Source of the DNA: Physcomitrium patens
Taxonomy: Eukaryota; Streptophyta; Bryopsida; Funariales; Funariaceae
Reading direction: 5' to 3'
NCBI RefSeq assembly: GCF_000002425.4
Contig: NC_037273.1
Location: forward strand, 6,442,089 to 6,506,088
DNA: 64,000 nt
Of this stretch, positions 1-10,004 are shown in pieces. The notes below the pieces were generated by a model. The model saw nothing but the letters and a program-made list of their open reading frames with translations, ran no database searches and had not been told where the DNA came from. The translations under genes and the position numbers were made by a program. Each line of letters opens with the position of its first letter. Positions within the stretch are counted from its first letter, which is position 1.

Positions 1-66
1 GAATCAAAACGGATTCGAGGGTTTATCATGCGATTGTATGAATTCACGATCGTGGTGTGTTTGTAG

Positions 67-739
67 GGCCGATGGGTATTGTAATTGCATTTTCAGTTGC
101 AGCTCTTGGATTGAAGACTGCTGTGAAGAATCAAGGCTTTATGCCTGGCACTCCACAGGTTATTAGTTGGACCTACTCTTACATTACCATCCCTCATTTT
201 AGCTGGAAAATCTTAAATTTCACACAGAACTTTTGCATCCTTTGTTTATGGATTATCACGCACTATCTGGACTGCCCTAATCATTCTACTCATAGACATT
301 TGATGTTCCTGGAGGTCCATGAGCTATCATACCTGACGTGAATCGTTTTTGGATTTTGTCGCAGAAAGTTTGCGAAAAATGCGATGGGTATGGAGTGCAA
401 TCTTGTCATGTTTGCCAGGGGCGTGGTATTCTTACCTGGGAGGGCAAGCTTCGGCATACTGACCCTTGTCCACTATGTATTGGACGCTGTATAGAAAAGG
501 TCGGATATTCTGCTCGTTTATATTGTTGCATAAAGTAAAGCAATAAGAGCATCTCGCTTACGACGCTCGTTGTTCTGCAATGTGCAGTGTCTTGGTATTT
601 GACGAGCAATGTCTACATTTCAATTATTTTTTGTGGTGTGTTTCAGTGTTCAAGCTGTGGAGGGGTGAAGAGGAGAAAAGGCTTGCCTCCAGCTCTGGAG
701 TCTAGTTTGTCGATCAAGTTTGGCTCAAATAAGAAATGA
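67..739 (+). CDS. DnaJ-type Cys-rich zinc-finger protein, 3' exons only (5' end outside window)
   Basis: Three exons can be read: 67-158, 365-499 and 647-739, with AG acceptors, GT donors and phases that join cleanly to a TGA stop. They give the last ~105 residues. The first exon encodes a hydrophobic segment (IVIAFSVAALGL) that could be a membrane span. The second and third carry four Cys pairs of the DnaJ central zinc-finger type: CEKCDGYG, CHVCQGRG, CPLCIGRC and CSSCGG. The tail is short and basic, ending SNKK. No J-domain is visible. Plant proteins of this layout (a membrane segment plus a Cys-rich domain without J-domain, such as LQY1 and BSD2 relatives) are mostly plastid chaperones or thiol-disulfide factors. 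Plastid location is inferred, since the N-terminus is missing. I cannot name the exact subfamily. Confidence 0.8.
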
Positions 740-1478
740 AGTTTAGGAGACGATATTACTTAATCACACACAGATGTTGAGATCCAAGTTTGCCATAACT
801 TTGTACATTACTGTAAATTGCATTCGTGAGGAGAACCACAGGGTGTGCATCTCACGAATGGGATATAGTTATTATAAAAGTTTCCATTTTGATATTGAAA
901 TATTAAGTTTTCAAAATTTGTACACACCAGTGTAGATTTATAATTTGAATTAAAGATTTTGCCGTTAAGAGATCGATGGGATTTTGTAATGTGGGAGTTG
1001 AGAGTTGGGAGTTGTGTACGCATGATTCTATCTGGAAAACACTTTTGGTACATGTGCTCAAGTAATCTTAAAGTGGAACTATTTCATGCTACAATCAATT
1101 TGATTGTAGAACTTAGGAGTCCTTCAATCAAATTGATACAGTACGAAAGAATCATCTTTATGTTCTCAGACTTGTTCAGATCCGTTCGTTGGGTAGAAAC
1201 TGAAAATCCATCTTATCTGAGAGACGTTCTTTCCAGAAAAGTAGGCACCAGCTAATGGGTTGAGGCTTATTTTTCAATATCATACGTGGTAATGATTTTG
1301 GCTAGGTAACACGGGTTAAAATGGATCAAATCTCCAAACAAGTTCCACTCTCAGTGCTTCTTATCAATCTTTGCAGAGAAATAATTCGCGCGCTTCCAAC
1401 ATTTAATAGCAAATCTAAAGCGCGGAGAAGCGGAAAAAGCTTCGGAGATCGACTGTACGAAATGTTGTTAATGACCCC
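740..1478. other. intergenic, presumed 3' UTR and spacer
   Basis: This stretch holds the likely 3' UTR of the zinc-finger gene, then AT-rich spacer. Short ORFs on both strands show no motif or codon pattern of a protein. I see no further gene. Confidence 0.5.
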
Positions 1479-1551
1479 TGGAGAAGACGGGCATCGATCC
1501 CGTTACCTCCTGAATGCGAATCAGGCGCTCTACCATTTGAGCTACTCCCCC
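1479..1551 (-). tRNA. tRNA-Ala (anticodon CGC)
   Basis: The minus strand folds as a full 73-nt cloverleaf without an intron. The acceptor stem GGGGGAG pairs with CTTCTCC, followed by discriminator A. It includes a G3:U70 pair, the main identity element for alanyl-tRNA synthetase. The D-arm is GCTC/GAGC. The anticodon stem is CCTGA/TCAGG with loop TTCGCAT, giving anticodon CGC (reads GCG). The T-stem is ACGGG/CCCGT. The T-loop starts with A rather than T at position 54, as I recall for plant tRNA-Ala genes. CCA is not encoded, as is normal for nuclear genes. No clear T-run terminator follows. It lies about 380 bp beyond the stop of eL37, on the same strand. Confidence 0.93.
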
Positions 1552-1934
1552 TACTTGTTAATTTCTGGTAACCACAATTACTATATCTTTGAATTCAGCT
1601 GTGATGGGTCTCACGAGGCAGTGCTCGAAAATCCTCTAATAATGACAGATACTGCGGCGTTTCCAATAGATCATGAGGGGGAAGTCGCGATTCTTGTGCG
1701 CTTCGATGGATTTGGAAATGCTTGATCCACAAAAGTTCCAATTTTAGACCACATCTCTGCAGGAAATTCGTACATCCACACAAAAGACTTGAAATACGAG
1801 ATGCTTGTTCAATGTTCAAGCCTTTACTGATACTTTGCTCGTTTGGTCACAAATAAAACCTCCCAACATGCTGAAATAAAATTGTGGTCATCATAATACC
1901 CACGTCATCATGTTCTCCTCAACTTGGTTCAATT

Positions 1935-3120
1935 CTAAGACGTGGCAACCGTCTTCTTGGGAGCTGCTTGGGTTCCTGCAAGGTTCAAGGTCGCCTCTTA
2001 GATTGTTTGCAATCGATAGATAATTATAGCAACTCCTGATGGTTCTCTCCGACGCCAACGAAATGATACAAAAAACAGTAATACATACTTCGACCACAAA
2101 AGGTTTTGAATTTACATTGGTGATGAGCAAAACAACGCACCCAAAATACTAATTGGCATGCTGTGCGAAGTACTTCAAAAGACTCAACCCCCCCCCCCTG
2201 AATCTTGAAGTCTACCCCGCAACACACTGCTGATAATTGTCATGTTGAAGACACTGGTGATCTCTTTCGCATGAATAATCTTAACTGAACACAGAACAGA
2301 ACTGTAGGACGCACCTTCTCTGAAATTGTTAGAAAATCGACGGGGAAGATGACGCAGGTGGCGCATACGTCCAGTTCCGGTAGTCTTCCTCCTGATAGCC
2401 TTCACGCTCCAATTGTCTGGGACATGAATTAAAAGAACTATGAGACAGTTGATCCTTGAACAATTCATTCGTGGTTCATTAAGAACTAAAATTTTTATGT
2501 TGCGTTCTAAATTTCTGAGCGAAAATGTGTATGGTAGCTAAGGAAGCATGTAGGGCTACTGATTCATAATGAATGATTATAAAACCGTGAAGGGCTGATA
2601 ACGACCGATGGCAGGTAACAAGACAATTCCGGCCTTAATTAGAATGAAGGAATTATCCAGGAAGAAAGCCACTTACAGCTGCGAACTCTCGCGGCAGGGT
2701 AGGCACAAGCCGAGCAGCGGCTCTTCTGGATGTGAAAGCTTCTGCGGCCACAGCGCCTGCACAGCGTGTGTGACTTGTTCCGGCGCTTACCAAAGCTTCC
2801 AGTACCTTTCGTCTGCAAGAAAGAGAAGATACATATAAACGCACCACGTCCATAGCTCAGTAAACCCATCCGCAATAAACCCTAACCATAATATCACCAA
2901 GATCCAAAAGCACGAATGGGGCTCGATAATCCTTACATATATGTTCACAACTAATCCTCACATCCACGAAACACAATTCAATTCAGCTCAAGAACTAGGT
3001 TTTAACATGATGGTTGCAACCCCTGCCGAAACCTTCAAGAGGTTTGTGAAACGCGTTGGGACAAAGCCCCCAAGCACAATGTCACTGCTAAGCAAAAAAG
3101 AAGAGAAAGTTCAGTACCAT
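1935..3120 (-). CDS. RPL37: 60S ribosomal protein L37 (eL37)
   Basis: Four coding exons on the minus strand: 3120-3118 (only the ATG), 2812-2677, 2416-2315 and 1975-1935, together 93 residues, the usual eL37 length. Exon 2 gives [21 protein letters not shown] and the second Cys pair (CSAC), so the C2C2 zinc ribbon is complete. Exon 3 carries [20 protein letters not shown], a near-invariant eL37 stretch. Exon 4 gives the short basic tail ending VATS. eL37 sits near the polypeptide exit region of the 60S subunit and binds 5.8S/25S rRNA. An ATG-only first exon is common in ribosomal protein genes. I chose the ATG at 3120 because a telobox lies ~100 bp upstream of it. A second ATG followed by GT at 3293 would give the same protein. 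The gene is divergent from the CRR1-like gene. Confidence 0.95.
2877..2885 (+). promoter_or_regulatory. telobox-like motif in intron 1 of the eL37 gene
   Basis: AAACCCTAA, the core of the plant telo-box, occurs in the first intron. Such motifs are enriched near the starts of ribosomal and translation genes. Function here is inferred only. Confidence 0.35.
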
Positions 3121-3536
3121 TGTGAACGACGGCAATGGAGGTGGAAGGCACCCGAAGACCGACAGTGAAGCCGGGAAAGAGTTCGTTGAGTCCAACGCAA
3201 AGGCTTTTGCCCTACTCACTCAAACCCTAGAATCCCAATACCCGGGACTTAAAAATTGAGTAAACGACCGAAAGGTACCGTCGTCGAAACCATGGCGAGA
3301 CCGTGATGACGCTACATCACGTCATGATGGGATGCCTTATGGATGATACATCCGGCATTGTAGACGAAGTGTCTAATCCAGAACGCAAGCAGGGCCTCTG
3401 TTCTGAGAGCTTCGGCAGATTGAGCACACTCGAGATCATTGAATGTTTGAATCCTTGGTTTACGAGCAGGATAATCTAACCAAGACCACCTGTTGGGTGT
3501 TCCAATTGCTGATTTTCGAAGCTTTTTGTAGAGGTG
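3121..3536. promoter_or_regulatory. bidirectional promoter region between eL37 and CRR1-like genes
   Basis: Only 416 bp separate the two start codons, which face away from each other. A telobox (AAACCCTAG) lies at 3222-3230, about 100 bp upstream of the eL37 ATG. This motif is typical of plant ribosomal protein promoters. No clear TATA box is seen for either gene. Each gene's 5' UTR must lie in this interval, so the actual promoter is shorter still. Confidence 0.6.
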
Positions 3537-5822
3537 ATGGGGCTTCCAAGCTCCGCGAGCCTTGGGCATTGCGCACATGCTGTGTTGGGGACAGTTCCAG
3601 TATTAACTGGTCGGGGTCGACGTAGTTTCTGCCCGCCATTGTGCTCCATTGGGGGATCGAACCGTAACCCTAACGTCATAAAGGTGATTCTCTAAATGTT
3701 GAGAATGGTAAATTCATGGCCATATTCCTTGTAACGTCAATGGTTAGAGAATGTAAAATGATGAGATACTGGTTCACGGTTGCTTAAGCTTAGCACTTCA
3801 TTTTGTGGGGTTCTGAAATATATCTAATTATCCAGTCTTCAATGAAAAGTTCTTTGTATTATTTCTGTTTGTGATTGCATTTCATTGGTGACTAGGTCGT
3901 TGTGAATGGAGCTGGCTCAGAGTTGGGCAAGGCAGCTGTTGCTGCAATTCACAAAGCGCGAGGTATGGAGGTAGCCGGCGCCTTGGACTCCAAATATCAA
4001 GGCCAAGACGCGGGTGAGGTACGTAGTTGTTGACCCTTCGTATATCAGTGCTGGAGGAGGAGAACCTATAAGTTGTTGTGATTACGGGTTGACGTAACGC
4101 AAATCCTGCTGGGCTCATGGTTGCAGGTGGCAGGACTTGCAGAATCGTTGGAGATACCTATCTTGAATGACATTGTCATGGTTTTAGGATCCCTCTCTCA
4201 GGTAAACACTATCTGTCATCCTCACAATCCTTTAGTGAAATCTTGCTTCTTGTGGCAATTTACTCCCTACGTCGTCCTTATTTACAAATATCTTAAGAGT
4301 TTGCTGGGGGGGTGTAGGGCACATCTATGGGAGTATTTGTGGACCTTGACGACCCTGCTGCAGTTTACGAAAATGTCCGTCAGGTACAATATCCACAACT
4401 CGACAATCATGTAGTTTCGAGACCTTTTGAGATGCTTAATAGTGTCTCGATGATGCTGTCAGTGTCTTGGATTCGGCTAGTTACCTCGTATTCTACTGTT
4501 GGTCGGGGAGATGATTGAGGTGAAAAAAGGTTCCATGATCTTTACTCACGCCACGTTGTGAAGCGCAGGCAACAGCGTTTGGCTTGAAAAGCGTTGTGGG
4601 AGTGCCAGGCTTAGGAATGGATAAAGTTGGGGCGCTTTCTTCGTTCTGTGAGAAGGCCAGCACGGTGAGCAACGGTGAGACCTCCTTCTTCATGTCAACA
4701 ATGCAGTCAAAATTCTGTTTTAGCCTGTGCCAATCAGGCTCTATTGCAAGATTTCTAAATCATTCCTACTTTAATTTCAATCTATAAAATCTTAGTTAAT
4801 TAATCAATTAACATTATCAAGGTGAGGTTATTTGGATGGTGGGTGTGGTCAGGGGTGTATTGTGGCCCCTTCTTTGTCGATTGGCGCGGTGCTGCTCCAA
4901 CAAGCTGCAGCGTCCGCAGCTTTTCAGTACAAACATGTTGAGATCATTGAATCACAAGAAGGTTTATCAGTAAGTCTCTGCTTATCAGTGGTACCCAGCA
5001 TTAAGCATGTTCACCAGCAATATTTGCACGCCCGCGTTAGCCGTATTTGATTACGACTTCCTTTGCAATTCCATAGCATGTATTGGTTTCTGAGTATTGA
5101 TTTTTTATTCAACTAGGAATACCCCTCGCAACAAGCGACTCAGCTTGCCAGCAGCCTCTCAGGCCTCGGACAGATGTACAATGAGGGCGACGACTCAAAG
5201 GAATTTCTGGTACGTTAATGTGAACTTGGCCACTGCTTTTTTATGAGTTCTCCTCCCACACAGCTGTGCTAAATATATGTACTATATCGCATGGTCTCCG
5301 ACATGATCTCTATGCAGGCTAGGGGAGACATTGTCGGAGATGGAGTGCGTATACACAGCATGGCCTTGCCAGGGCTCATATCTAGCGTTGACGTTCGGTT
5401 TGCGGGTCCTGGAGAGGTAGTTCAGTTTGTTAACTCTCTTTAGGCACTTTTCTTTCATCCTATTCGTGTAGTGCTCTGGTTTAAGGATTCTAAGCAGGCT
5501 GTTATGTGGAAGAATGCAGACGCTATCTTTTCGGCACGATGTGACAGACGTGAAGGCATTGATGCCTGGGTTAATTATGGCAATTCGGAGGGTAGTGCGG
5601 CTGAAGGTTAATTTCCTCACATTTCCTCATGCTGTTTTGACGCTGGTAGTATGGATATCTTGCGGTTGAACTTGGCATTGTTGAAAAAAGCATTTCATCG
5701 CAGCCTTCACTATTTATAGCCGACGCTTCGTTCGATTTTTCACCTCACTTATGGATACTGGGTGCGTGCATGTGTGTATTTTTGGGCAGTCTCTCGTCTA
5801 TGGACTGGAGAAAATTTTGTAG
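3537..5822 (+). CDS. CRR1: CRR1-like plastid protein (dihydrodipicolinate reductase family, NDH assembly)
   Basis: Ten exons, all in phase 0: 3537-3683, 3896-4018, 4127-4201, 4318-4383, 4569-4664, 4853-4969, 5117-5209, 5318-5416, 5520-5606 and 5790-5822; 311 residues. An in-frame stop at 3510-3512 fixes the start. Exon 1 (49 residues, Ser/Arg-rich, few acids) reads as a plastid transit peptide. The Rossmann glycine motif GAGSELG is at residues 54-60. Residues 115-301 follow Arabidopsis CRR1 as I recall it (GLKSVVGVP, LSIGAVLLQQAA, DGVRIHSMALPGL). The C-terminus is SLVYGLEKIL. The DapB catalytic block (His/Lys followed by PSGTA) is replaced after VEIIES, as in CRR1, so reductase activity is unlikely. 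CRR1 is a stromal factor for assembling subcomplex A of the chloroplast NDH complex. That role here is by homology. Confidence 0.9.
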
Positions 5823-7707
5823 TTGTTCGACAAGAATGCGCAAGCTTGTGATTCCATCCAAGAACTGGAAGGACTACGGAATCCAATTGCCTTTACACAT
5901 TTACCAGTAAGAGGTGGTAATGTTATTTTAGTGAAGCACCAGTGTGCACTCTGTTTTATGTAATTTAAAGTTGAGCAGTTCATATGTAATTGCTTTTCAT
6001 TCTTGATACTCAAATCCGTAGGATCGAAACTCTCTGTAATGCTAGTCGTTCACTTCATTGCGTCCACCGGCAATGTGTGACGGGTACTTATCACCCAATC
6101 TGTAAGCATTTAAAATCATCTGTACAATATCATGTCATAAGGCATGAGTCGCTTTAGGACAGGGAAAATGTTGACCTCAGGGAAAAAATGTGATGCAATA
6201 CCCAGTCACCACATTTCTGATGTTGCAAGTAATCTTCCCATTTCAATTTGCTCTCGATGAGCCCTGCTTTTATATAATTCAAATGTGAGGCGTGGCATTC
6301 AATTCTTATTTTTACATAGCATTACAGTCTTTTCAACTCGCCTTAGCAACCCTGGAGCATTGGGGGTATCAACATTTTCTGTACAGGAGATTCTGCGTCC
6401 CGGCCTGCATTCTCACGCTTTTGGTTCATCACCACTTGCTGGTGCTTCTGCCTCACGTAATCCATGTGGAGAAGCATCCCAACTGTTACAAAGACCCATA
6501 TGTATTTTGCTGGACTTCTATTATTGTGCAGAATAAAGGAAAATCTCGAAAAAAAGCCTTCAGAACCGGTGACATTCACAGTCACCGCTCCAGGAGTGGC
6601 TCAAATAGTGTTGGTAAGTCACCGAAGAAGACGAGGATGGTGATCATGTTGACATGCATTCCTCCATGTTGGCATTGGACGTGGTGCATGTGAAGTAGGA
6701 CAACACCCACCTCATGTCCAGGAGGTTGGGTGGACAAAGACCAAAGGACTCACACAATAAAAGGGGCCACATTCCTGACAGGTTTTAGGGTTCACAAGCA
6801 TTCCATGACGTCCGCAAGCCCCACCGAAGCTTATTCCATGGGACCAGCGAGAACAACTTCAGGACTGGGACAGGACACCAAAACTCTGTCTGATAAGTAC
6901 TCCTAAGTCACACCTCCCATGATTAATTGCTCAAAAGTGCTTCTCATACTGGATCCCAAGCATCCAATACAGTAGTTCTCAACCAATTCCTAAGCTCTCA
7001 ACCCATCCAACACGTACACTTTTTCCATGTGTGGGTGCATCACTGGTTCTACCATATTTTTTCTACTACTTGACTATTACTCCATATATTGAATACAAAC
7101 TTTGGTTTCTCAGAATTCTTCGCATGTCTGTTGAGTTGAGCGTTTTTTTTGTTATCAATTATTGTCCATGTCATACAAAAAGTTACAGATATATGCTTCG
7201 AATTTTGGAGTTCATGATTGCTAACAAAATATTACGAATTTGGAATTTCATGTAATTCTAATATTCACAGGCTTCTGGCCTCTACCAACGGGTACATCTC
7301 ACACACACTTCTTGCCAGTTCCCCACTAGTTGTGACTTAGACTGGTTTTGTTGCTTGTGGTAATGCATCTAAGGGTCTTATTTCCAAGTCATATTTTTCC
7401 AACTTTTCTAACTATCGGTTAGAAGACTCACCCCCAAGTGTTGCTACGTGACTAACTCTCTTAGTCCCATGCACTTAGCTTGCAGTCAATTGAAACAAAG
7501 TCTTTTCCAGAAGCTTGCTCCTATACGCAGGGTCCCAATTTGAGGCGTTTGAATTGCCACCCAACTGCTGCTTTTCAGCACTTGTTGAGGTAAACTTGGT
7601 CTTTTTGGACCCGCAGTGGAGATTATTACAGTGCCACTGGTTTGCGTGAAATAGTAGAATTACATTGGAATTTCATGTAATTCTCTAACGAATGCCGTGC
7701 CTTTGAC

Positions 7708-7779
7708 ACAATGTATACAATAATTACAAATATGTATGCATGAATTTATTAATCATAATATATTCATTGTATACATTGT
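7708..7779. repeat. short inverted repeat (hairpin-capable)
   Basis: Perfect 14-bp arms, ACAATGTATACAAT at 7708-7721 and its reverse complement at 7766-7779, flank a 44-nt AT-rich loop. It may be part of a small non-autonomous element. No target-site duplication was established. Confidence 0.45.
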
Positions 7780-8449
7780 AACATACTATGATTAAGGGGT
7801 AAGAAGGTTACTAGATTGCAAAAAGTCTTCATTTTATTCTGACCCACTGCACTCCTAAAAAAAGATTTTTATAATTGGTCAAGTGTCAATTTATCTAATC
7901 GATTAATTGCATTCGCCTGATTCGAAACATATATTTATAATTTACTCATAATATTGTTAGAATCACTATTTTCAGATCTAAAATTACATGAAAAAATGAT
8001 GGTTTTCTGAGGTGTGTTCAGTTTTTATTCCAAAATCAAGGCACATGTTTTACACCCAAATAATAATAATAATCATAATGATAATAAAAGAACCAGACAT
8101 GAAATCAATACGATAAATTATTGGTAGAGTTGAGGTCATGGAGGGGGGCGATCAAGGAAGATGATAAACACCCAAAAGACAGCACTGTAGATGAAATGCG
8201 CTAACCTCGCAAGTCGGGCGTGGGTCCCTTGCAGACATTTTGAGCAGTTTAATGCTTTTGGAGCAACATCGAAACGGAATGCCGCAGCTTGCTGATTGCT
8301 GGCGCTCTAGCAAGCTGTGGAAGCACTAGACAGAAAGTGAATCACTTACTGATCTCGTGGAATGTCATTACCGTGAGTGGAACAATCGTGATGTTGGAAG
8401 TCGTGGATCTTAGCACAATGCTGAAGAGCGAGTGAGTGAGAGAGATATT

Positions 8450-8492
8450 TAGACACACACAAACACACAAACAAACAGACACACACACCACA
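8450..8492. repeat. imperfect (AC)n microsatellite
   Basis: Interrupted ACACAC/AAACAC units. The apparent Cys/Val-rich minus-strand ORF across it is a product of the repeat. Confidence 0.7.
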
Positions 8493-10004
8493 CCCGCACT
8501 CATGTTTTGGGGAGGAGAGTCAAAGAGATCAGCAAAGGTGGGCATAAGAATGATGCTAGGAATCACTGGCACGGTCTCCTCGCAAGTCACTACCTGCAGG
8601 AGGAATGTGTGATTGGATGGATCGATGGTTCAGAGGGTTATCGTCGCTGTTAGAACTGTGGTCGTGAGGACACTGTTTCGTCTGTCTCACTTTTTTGTGA
8701 ATACCATGTATGCTGCTGTTGCTTCAGTGTAATCCTGCCGCGCCAAGTCACAGAGGCATGACAGATGGACAAAAGGGTAAGTGGAAGCGCAAGTGAAAGT
8801 TGAGTCGTGAGGATCAGCAATCGGGAGACTGCCGAAGTAATAGCTTCGTGACTCGCTGGTGGCCCCCCATCCCCTTTTTAATATCAGAAAGATGAGCCGC
8901 CTGGCACATGGAAAAGATAAAGAAGGAATGCGAGCTTGTCTGTGGGTGTCTCATCCCAGAGATGAGACTCGTGTCTTTCGTCTTGTCTGCGACAAGAGAG
9001 GTAGTGATTGTCTTGAAGGTGGGCTGGCGCTGGTTATGACCAATTATCTTGTCCACACAACCGTATCCGTAGTCCATTAATCTAGATGTTTAGATGTAAT
9101 AATGCGTTCCGGCGTCGCTGCCTCTCTTAGGTTTTCCTTTGAATGCATCTCCTCTCGAATTAGGATTTGGAACATTTGCCTGTGAAGGTATTTTTGCTGT
9201 GCTCGTTGGTTGATCGATTCCGTTGCTCAGGTTGATAGTTGCCGAGCTTTTGTTTCTTCTAGAAAATCTGTTCTTTTTTCATAAAAAAATAAAATAAAAA
9301 TCAGACATTCAATAATTTATCTCATATTATTTAAAAAAGACTTCAGCTTTTGAGGTTGACAGGCACGCGGTAAGGGGAAAGGGGAGAGCTTCTTTGCAGT
9401 GCTAGTCATTAGATGATTGGTTTTGTAACGAAGCTTTGCAGAAGATTCGAGGTGTTTAGTTGTCAGTCAATTTACACTACAACTAGAGAATTAGCCATTC
9501 CTTGCGTGTGAGGCGAGTAGAGTCAGGACGAGGGTCTGGGAATTTTGTTGCTCTCTGTGGGAGATTCTTTTAGGGTGCGATCTGATGCTTTTAGAACCAT
9601 TTTTTCTCAGCTTCGTTTTTTCCCATGCACGCCGGAGTTTCTTATCAAGTTTTCCTGTCCTATTGCGAAATGTTTAGAAACTTTGAGACATAACCGTGAG
9701 AGTACTCTCAAGCTTATGTTGGAAGCCTCATTGTTGCTGGCATGGATCGCAGGCACTCCTGTAACAAATTTGAGATCGATTGTGTGGAGATTAAGGAGCT
9801 TGTGGCTTGTGTGCACCAGTTGAGCTTTCTTTTGTAATCGACACGAGTGTTGATCTACATCGAGGAATGAGTTTGTTCTGTGGGTGAATTTCAAGCATAC
9901 TAGGCTTGGCATCCGATCGCATTGGGTCACTGAAGACGGCCAACATCCTTGCGAAGCGGATCTAGTGTGCGGCGAGGATTGGATCGGGAGCCTAGAGGAG
10001 GAAG

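Larger units (their letters stand above)
5823..10004. other. 4.2 kb intergenic stretch without a recognisable gene
   Basis: It starts with the likely 3' UTR of the CRR1-like gene. About 6.0-8.3 kb is AT-rich spacer with small inverted and direct repeats (7,240-7,990). An imperfect AC-rich microsatellite lies near 8,450-8,490. From about 9,100 the base composition rises toward the NodGS promoter and 5' UTR. The ORFs on either strand (for example 8,814-9,077) have no recognisable motif. Confidence 0.5.

Noticed and set aside
1321-1725. 134-codon plus-strand ORF
   Set aside because: It runs straight through the tRNA-Ala gene on the other strand.
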